DNA of 64,000 nucleotides, taken from the NCBI GenBank assembly GCA_963576735.1, contig OY755173.1, forward strand, positions 13,920,873-13,984,872. Direction: 5' to 3'. The translations under genes were made by a program, and so were the position numbers. Of this stretch, positions 57,800 through 64,000 are shown piece by piece. The notes under the pieces are model-generated. The model worked only from the letters and a program-made list of their open reading frames with translations, had not been told where the DNA came from and ran no database searches. Each line of letters starts with the position of its first letter. Positions within the stretch are counted from its first letter, which is position 1. Source of the stretch: Bedellia somnulentella (Eukaryota; Arthropoda; Insecta; Lepidoptera; Bedelliidae).

Positions 57800-58375
57800 T
57801 TCATCGGTTTGAGTTTAAATTCTCGTTGGGCCTTGACCAATGTCTTTTTTATTTATTGAGGACGTTAACCGTGAGGGAAAATATCGTGAGGAAACTATTA
57901 TAGCTGATAAATAAAGAATAAATAAAGGAAAGAAAAATTTCGACACAGGCGGGAAAATTTCCCCGTAATAATCCCCACATGAGGTTTTCATGAACAAAAA
58001 AAAAATTAAATTATGTGATAGTTAGGCGTTTCCAACATTTGCATCTATCTGAAAAGGTAGACAAGTGGCCTTCCGAATTAGTTAAAATTCGGAGGTAGGA
58101 AACGCAAAACACTACTTAAACGTGTAAAAGAAATAAAAGATAGAAGAATTTCGCACTGGCAGCCAATTGACACGGAGGCTCAGTTGGCAGAGCGTCGGGG
58201 CGTATACCCGAGGTCGCGGGTTCGTTTCCCGCCTGTGTCGAAATTTTTCTTTCCTTTATTTATTCTTTATTTATTAGTAATAATCCCCACATGAGGTTTT
58301 CATGAACAAAAAAAAATTAAATTATTATAGCTGAGTTATACTTAGTAGTCATGTGACAATGTATTTGTAGGTACA
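57800..58375 (+). mobile_element. Family B SINE split by a D insertion
   Basis: A degenerate B head and core (57800-57907, with AACCGTGAGGGAAAATATCG) resume at 58324 with GCTGAGTTATACTTAG and CATGTGACAATGTATTTG. The D element at 57908-58323 lies between. Confidence 0.7.
57908..58323 (+). mobile_element. D element with inverted 5' piece and target duplication
   Basis: Flanked by ATTATAGCTGA (57897-57907 and 58324-58334). The left end is a short inverted copy of the tRNA 3' part (TTTCGACACAGGCGGG). Then comes TAATAATCCCCACATGAGG, body, tRNA-like segment (58169-58239), and a second TAATAATCCCCACATGAGG module. The two modules are direct repeats of about 46 bp. Confidence 0.8.
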
Positions 58376-58400
58376 TTGTTACAGGTTTTTAATTTTGCTA

Positions 58401-58600
58401 TACATATACTCACGGCCATAAATCCCTAAAAAGGGGTAGCCACAGCTTTAGAGCTAAAAACTCCTCAGCCACATTTGAAAGTTGATATGGGAGATGATGG
58501 TAGAAATAAAGTATCGTTGGTGATGGGTCTTCAACCGCATCGCCTAAAAGTCACTTTAAAAAGCCCCATACCCTTAGTCGCCTCTTACGACACCCATGTA
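58401..58600 (-). mobile_element. Family A SINE, second subfamily, 5'-truncated
   Basis: CATATACTCACGGCCATAAA to CGCCTCTTACGACACCCATG. The GTGTAGTG end is absent. Confidence 0.75.
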
Positions 58601-61321
58601 AAGAATTAACCTATAATAAAATATTTTGGTCGAATCTTCTAGCAGAAAGTACTCATAAACTGTACATAAAATTCAAATGATATTTCTTTAGTCTTGGGCG
58701 ATGGTACAGAAATAGGTACAGTTATTGCGGTAGATTTTTAAGATCACTGAAATGACAACACTTATTTGACTTATTAAAGAATGAATAAATGACTGATTTG
58801 GAATGTCAAAATTGACAAAACCATGCTCCGGCAGCTAAGATAATAGAACCGATTACGTTTAAACGACTAAAAATAGAGATACAGTATTGTACTTATTTGA
58901 CCTACAGACTGTATCAAAACGGTGACGTTTCTTAAAATTGTAGAATTGGGCCCCAGTTGTCTTTCCTAGATTTGTATAGAAACCTGTTTTAGACAGCGCA
59001 GGTGTCAGCGAGCGAACTTTCTAGTATTTTTCTCTAGGTGTTCTTCGTGTATTTGTCTAGTTTGCACATTTCTATCGACTTTCCAGTTTCTCATCTTAAC
59101 AGCAATGAAGAGACATCGATTTATTACCACTTACTAGCTATTTTCCTTTTTTGTCTGAAACTATTCAATCAATAGTTTTTTGTCTATATCAAATTAGAGT
59201 TTAATCTATTGACTTTCACCACTAGTAAGTACTTAATTCTTCCAAGTTTGCTTGTTTCTTGTTAAAAATATATCCGTTCCAAGATGTTGCATCGGTCCAA
59301 AGTTCTTACCGTTGTATTTTATTGTACAATGCAATCTGAGTAGAGTCGAATAAAAGACGAGTTATCTTAAAGTAGTTACGATCTGTGACCCAAAACCGGA
59401 CTGGACAAAGAAATTGTGCAAGTATATTACGATCATTGATGTGTCACTCCGATACAATACGTCTTCACTACACAGTACACATCTATATACATTGAGGTAC
59501 AAAATTCTATTACAGTCGAACAAAAGCTGCGTACACAATCCACTATCGATCCTCTTGAGTTACATCAACCATTGGTTACACTTCGATGAAAGTGTACAAT
59601 TTCGCTCGACAGTGAAAGTCTCCATAAACCACTATTCTTAAATTGACTATAGCCTTGTATTTACTTAGCTACGTTTATTCAATGGCAACGATCATTACGT
59701 CAAATATGCAATGTGATGCATCTAAGCCCTTTCACTTTAAGTTGCATAACAAATTAAATGGAATGCACTGCTTGTGTTTTTTTTATAGAGATGAATAATA
59801 ATTTTAAGTATACCGCAAATTAAACTTTATTACATAAGTAATTGTGTCACTGTAGTTTTGTGTGTCTTATACGTCTTGTTTCATTCTACAGTAGCCCAAT
59901 TATATTAAGTTAAGGATACTCGAGTCAAAAGTGCTGGGGAGAATCGATTCGAAGTTCAAAGGAGTTTCCAATGTATACTTAATTTAACGGCTCTTGAAGC
60001 AATGTTTCCCACTTCTTGGAGAATCCATTCGATAAAATTTGTAAGATAAGACTAATTTGATTATTATTTGTCATTTTTGAATCATAGTATAGATTACATC
60101 CTTTATGTCTCTGGTATGATAAATGTTTTGAGATGAGTGTCCATCATATTCCATGTAGGCCACCAGTTCCATGGTCAGCGGGGCCGATGACCGCAGTTCC
60201 CCGCCCTTCCCGTCCCTCCCCGCGCCCTTCTGAGTCCTGCATTTCTCTGCATCTCCGGCCGACAACCGACTACACTCGAGCTGCCTTCTAGATTAATTGA
60301 ACGGACATGACCTCTTTTAAATTGGACCCTTTTTTATCCCGCTTTCTATTCGTCTCCGCTCTCATGCATAGTTTGATGATAAACCGGGCGACCCATACAT
60401 GTGAAGTTTACCTTCTAAAACAAATATGCATGTGCGAAAATTATACCCAAATGAATGGCAAATGAAAGTGATATTATGGGATCTTAATAGAAAGCTAGCA
60501 TTGTTTTTTCTTAGCAATTAAATTTTGTATTCGGTGTGGGAATTTTGATGCTTTTAATTAATGAGTTTTCTGTAGAAAAATGTTATCTTTAGATGTGTAA
60601 ACTTATAAACGATTTGAAATGTTTAAAGTTCGCAGGTTCTTTGTTATTATTTTACGTTGAAATGGGTAAAGAATATACAATTTTTAATGGCAACAGTGTT
60701 GTGATTGTCGGAATGTTCATGTTCTGGTTGAGCTGCCGCGTTCCAATCTTATAGAGCAGCGGCCACTTTCAAACCAACATCTGACCTATCACGAGTCCTT
60801 TGGTCACCTCGCCCTGTGACTAGATTGCATACTGTTTGATAAAAACGAGCTGATACCCGCCATTAGACCAAATATAAGTCACGAGGGAATTAAGCTCCTA
60901 GTTGCAACAACTTAATTTGAGACCACGATTATACTAAAAATAAAAAATATGTTCCACAGATGGTTATGGATGTTGACAGGGATACAGATTAGGAATTTAT
61001 TTAAAAACATTAAATTGAAACACTGACATAAAGAGAACACTCATTGTTTATATAGCTGATACTAGTCGAAAATAATATTGCCTACAATTTGTCAGTAAAA
61101 TTTTGTTAAAATTAGAAAGAGTCTGCCTCTGATAAACAGACTTTGGGGTCTACATCAGCGCGTCTTCTCTTTAGCCTAGCTTTTTTCTCTTTGTAAAATC
61201 CGCAAAAGAAGCTGACTTATGGGAATACGTAGTTAGTAGTAGTGAATGTATATTAAGCAGCGATACACCTGTCCTCTATAACATAAAGACACTATTTAGG
61301 AAAACAGTAGTTTTGCTCTGA
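58601..61321. other. No gene seen; G+C-rich patch at 60170-60290
   Basis: The 58939-58954 16-mer is the inverted partner of 53164. The 60170-60290 patch is described separately. Otherwise A+T-rich. Confidence 0.45.
60071..60290 (-). CDS. Possible CpG-rich first exon, minus strand
   Basis: The minus strand of a G+C-rich patch is open for 64 codons to 60071. A well-placed ATG (GCTGACC then ATGG, about 60172) would give M-E-L-V-A-Y-M-E-Y-D-G-H-S-S. The segment upstream is rich in G and C (GGCGGGGAACTGCGG) like a 5' UTR. A donor is not convincing (GGAT then GTAATC near 60093). No family recognised. It may instead be a regulatory CpG patch. Confidence 0.2.
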
Positions 61322-61396
61322 ACATACATACAAATACTCACGGCTATAAATCCCAAAAAGGGGTAATCAGAGCTTTAGAGCTAGATACTCCTCAGC
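61322..61396 (-). mobile_element. Family A SINE tail fragment
   Basis: ACATACATACAAATACTCAC to GATACTCCTCAGCC, fused directly to a B fragment. Confidence 0.7.
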
Positions 61397-61461
61397 CTGA
61401 ATACCTCTGAATACCAGGTAAGAAAAAGGTCATATTAGTAGTTTACTACCTCTGCCATATC
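61397..61461 (+). mobile_element. Family B SINE fragment
   Basis: CTCTGAATACCAGGTAAG to CTACCTCTGCCATATCTTC, diverged and interrupted. Confidence 0.5.
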
Positions 61462-61919
61462 TTCTAACATATATTTAATATATTCGTATTGTTTGATATA
61501 AATAAAGCTCAGTTGCACAACACTATGGCGGGACAAAGCTTATTTTCTGTGCGAGATGAAGGATTTTAAAGGCGGTGTTTCTATGAGCTGTCTAGAATTG
61601 CCCCCGGTCAGAAAGTTTTGTTCCCATCGCATACGGCTTGACCTTTCAGCTCTAATGACTACAGTTAATAGTAACAACACTATTGCGATGTTTTGCGAAA
61701 CCAATAGTTGAGAGGAGAATATTATTTAATATTGAAATTTTAGATAAAGTTTTATTGTTTTTTGATGTGAAGATATCAATGTTAAATACAGTAAAAAAGC
61801 TAATTTTTTGATATCAACACTGCATTGAGCTGGAATCTGCTTTGATTTCATATAATATGTATTTTTTTGTGAATGAAACTGTGTCCTTTCATGTATTTGT
61901 GTTTTTAGGCAACTCAAAA
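61462..61919. other. No gene seen
   Basis: A+T-rich with no recognised element. Confidence 0.45.
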
Positions 61920-62023
61920 TCAAACGTTCACGCCGTATACCCCCGAAGGGGTTGGCTAATACTTCTGAACATCACGCGATATTGTCACCTCGTGTTCCAC
62001 ATTTGCTTGTGCTCACGTGTTAG
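61920..62023 (-). mobile_element. Family B SINE 3' part
   Basis: CAAACGTTCACGCCGTATAC, CCCCGAAGGGG, and ACTTCTGAACATCACG on the minus strand. Confidence 0.75.
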
Positions 62024-64000
62024 GGTGTTTTTATAAATATTACCTAAAAGGGTTATATTACATTTTCATTATTCCAACTCGATGTTTTAATGCCCAGTAA
62101 TAATAATAATAATATAATAAATCATTTATTTCAGACAAATCAGTTACAAAATGTCCATATATCTTGTTAGTGAAAAGACTTAATAAACTATGTTAGTAGA
62201 ATTTGAAATTTATATTATTCATCACATGGAGTGATGACCAATGATTTAAAATTGGACTATCAACTCTGTCCGCAATGATCTCCAGGAGCTTGTTGTTGCT
62301 ACACCTAATTCGGGTCCACAAGGATTAGTTTCTACTCGATTAAAAAAAAACACTCCGCATTGTGTAATGTACTTAAGTCTATGATTGTTTCAGTAAATAT
62401 TTATAATAAAATCTATAATTACTATAAAGTGAAAACCTATAATTACTAAATTGTGAAAATAACAAAGGGAAGAGATTGATGTAACTTTTAGGTTCCCACA
62501 GCATCATTGAAAAAAGTTGGCCGCTGGCTGGAGGTTCTTTTGAACCTTGTTATTTTTGTAATTATTTACGCTAGAACACCGTTTTCACTTAGATCGGAAT
62601 AAATGAAAGTAGAACTAAAGTTTGACACCCATTTGAAGTTCCTGTGACCTATAAATAAAAAGTGTCCCGCTGGCTGGAGGTCGAATTAAAACCAACGCCC
62701 TTCTTCCATTTTGACGGAACAAAATCAAATTTTGACTGCATTTGATAGAACTAATTTGGAACTAAATCCTAGACATACTCATATCGTTTTAGGATAGGGG
62801 GTCCCGCTGAGTGTAGGCACACCACAGGCTGCACGTATATAATGTTTGGCAATAACTTTTGAAAAGTGTGATCTTCACATCACGTGAATCAATAATAGTT
62901 ATGCTAATAAACGTTTAGTCCTACCAAGAAGCTTTCAAAGTTTACGTGTATAATTTAAGTCCAGCATAAATTTAATGTGTAAAAAGTTTGTGCAAAAATT
63001 ATCTATTGATAAAATAGCAGAAGAGCTTTAATTATAAAATGGTCTCATCTAAATCGTATTTTTTTCTGTAGTGTGACTTCCGGCGATTCACTAAGATACC
63101 CATGATATATGAAACGGTGCGGTCAGGTAAATCTCTTCATATTACTGGAACAGTAACTGCGGTTAGTATTGTTACGTCAAAACATCCGCTTAGAAACAAT
63201 AGTGTCAAAGAATCAAAGCAATTGAAGGAACATTACTAAATGTAGCAGCAATGCTGAAGGGTTGTGTTAAAAAGTAATTGTGTGGTAAATTAGTACTAGC
63301 GTTGTAAATTTTATATTTACTTACTAGTTGTATTGTTGGCATAATATAATACTCCTAACACTTCCCGCGGGTGCGGGGGTGGTTAAGGGTTTTGTAACGT
63401 TGTAAGTTATTGTTAGGCGGTGTGGATGTACACCCAACCAACCACAATTGCACATAGTTTTCCCGACTCATTTTTCAAAAGTGCCTTAGAAATTAATTTC
63501 TTATTATTATTTTTTGCGAAACTAGTTAAAATAATTAATTGAAGAAGATAAAAGAATGTTTAAACATAAGTTTAATCATTGTGTTTTTTTTGTCGGCTCA
63601 TGTTTAATTCACAAAACGGAAGTGGCCTTAATTTTAGCTTAAAATAGGTACTTCATTTTCTGAGAGAAGGAATATAATAACTTTTTCTAACATACATATT
63701 ACGGGAAACTAAATGATTGACTCAAAGAAATTGAAAAATTGGGGACAGTATTAGAATGGATTAATCAACATGATGATTATAGAACTAATCTAAGTGGTCT
63801 AAGACAGATATTTGTTTTAAATTAACTTTAGTGCAACTTCAGACAAACACATAGTCATCGGATGATGTGCAAATTATCACGACACGCAATACCGTGAAAT
63901 CTGTGACTTGGATTTCCCACGGTGATCGTTTTAATACAACGTGGAACTACAGCTATTTAATCGATTGATTAACTTTATAATCTCTTGGAAATGCAATACC
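62024..64000. other. No gene seen
   Basis: No open frame over about 60 codons. The 15-mer CCGCTGGCTGGAGGT occurs at 62521-62535 and 62667-62681. A G+C-rich spot with CCCGCGGGTGCGGGGG lies at 63364-63380. Otherwise A+T-rich. Confidence 0.45.
62096..62122 (+). repeat. (TAA)n microsatellite
   Basis: Seven or so AATAAT units with one interruption. Confidence 0.8.

Noticed and set aside
63360..63500. Degenerate family A copy
   Set aside because: CCCGCGGGTG, AGGCGGTGTGG and CAAAAGTGCCTTAG loosely follow the A order, but the similarity is too weak to call.
1..64000. CRISPR arrays, bacterial operons or integrated prokaryotic elements
   Set aside because: The repeats are dispersed and retroposon-like. 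There are no regular spacers and no dense coding, and all signs are eukaryotic.

Overview
The window is A+T-rich eukaryotic nuclear DNA, almost certainly from a moth or butterfly (Lepidoptera). The evidence is the repeats. They include SINE cores with the GTGAGG-AAACATCGTGAGGAAAC signature, heads of the GACGTCC-TGGCCGAGTGG tRNA type, the GGGTTCCGTAGCC / (GTCT)n(GTCC)n repeat, and the TTGCCCGCGACT...(ACAG)n repeat. I recognise these as common lepidopteran dispersed repeats. No complete protein-coding gene is visible. The region looks intergenic or deeply intronic and is packed with nested transposable elements.

Families are named here for convenience. A is a SINE-like family of about 240 bp with about 28 copies; its sense strand starts G(C/T)-GTGTAGTG-CGGC and ends GCCGTGAGTATATG(TATG)n. 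B is a tRNA-headed SINE of about 370 bp ending CGGCGTGAACGTTTATG. C is a SINE with a Leu/Ser-tRNA-like head. D is a tRNA-headed element that recurs in inverted, head-to-head form. R is the 5'-truncated 3' end of an RTE-like LINE. J is a Jockey/CR1-type LINE fragment. F is a long foldback element, and G is the GGGTTCCG element. CT is the CTAG-TTGCCCGCGAC element. There are also three TIR elements with TGTNR ends and 4-bp target duplications that look like Ginger-type DNA transposons, and one TTAA-flanked MITE.

Layout. 1-1.2 kb: Ginger-like element 1 with a broken KRBA2-like C-terminal ORF. 1.5-1.9 kb: possible promoter and first-exon region. 2.8-7.3 kb: A, CT and B copies. 9-13 kb: a nested cluster (C, A, G, F, D, R) around a 200-N assembly gap, with flanks that look like two alleles of one locus. 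13.4-18.5 kb: A, D and B copies. 19.0-19.4 kb: CpG-rich possible promoter. 20-24 kb: A copies, one split by LINE J. 26-28 kb: MITE and CT. 32.5-33.9 kb: Ginger-like element 2 with another TIR element inside it. 37.6-38.5 kb: Ginger-like element 3 with a C SINE inside it. 40.7-40.9 kb: possible terminal coding exon. 41-43.7 kb: F and G. 44 kb: tandem non-coding duplication. 45-62 kb: further A, B, D and R copies, an inverted repeat of about 100 bp, and long plain intervals.

How the parts relate: LINE R, SINE A and SINE B end in the same kind of 3' module (CTCTG-C-ACCCC, short loop, GGG, then CGTGA and a short tandem tail). The simplest reading is that one RTE-type reverse transcriptase has mobilised all three. 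Several insertions have clean target duplications, so their order of arrival can be read. Function is tentative for every host-gene candidate listed.
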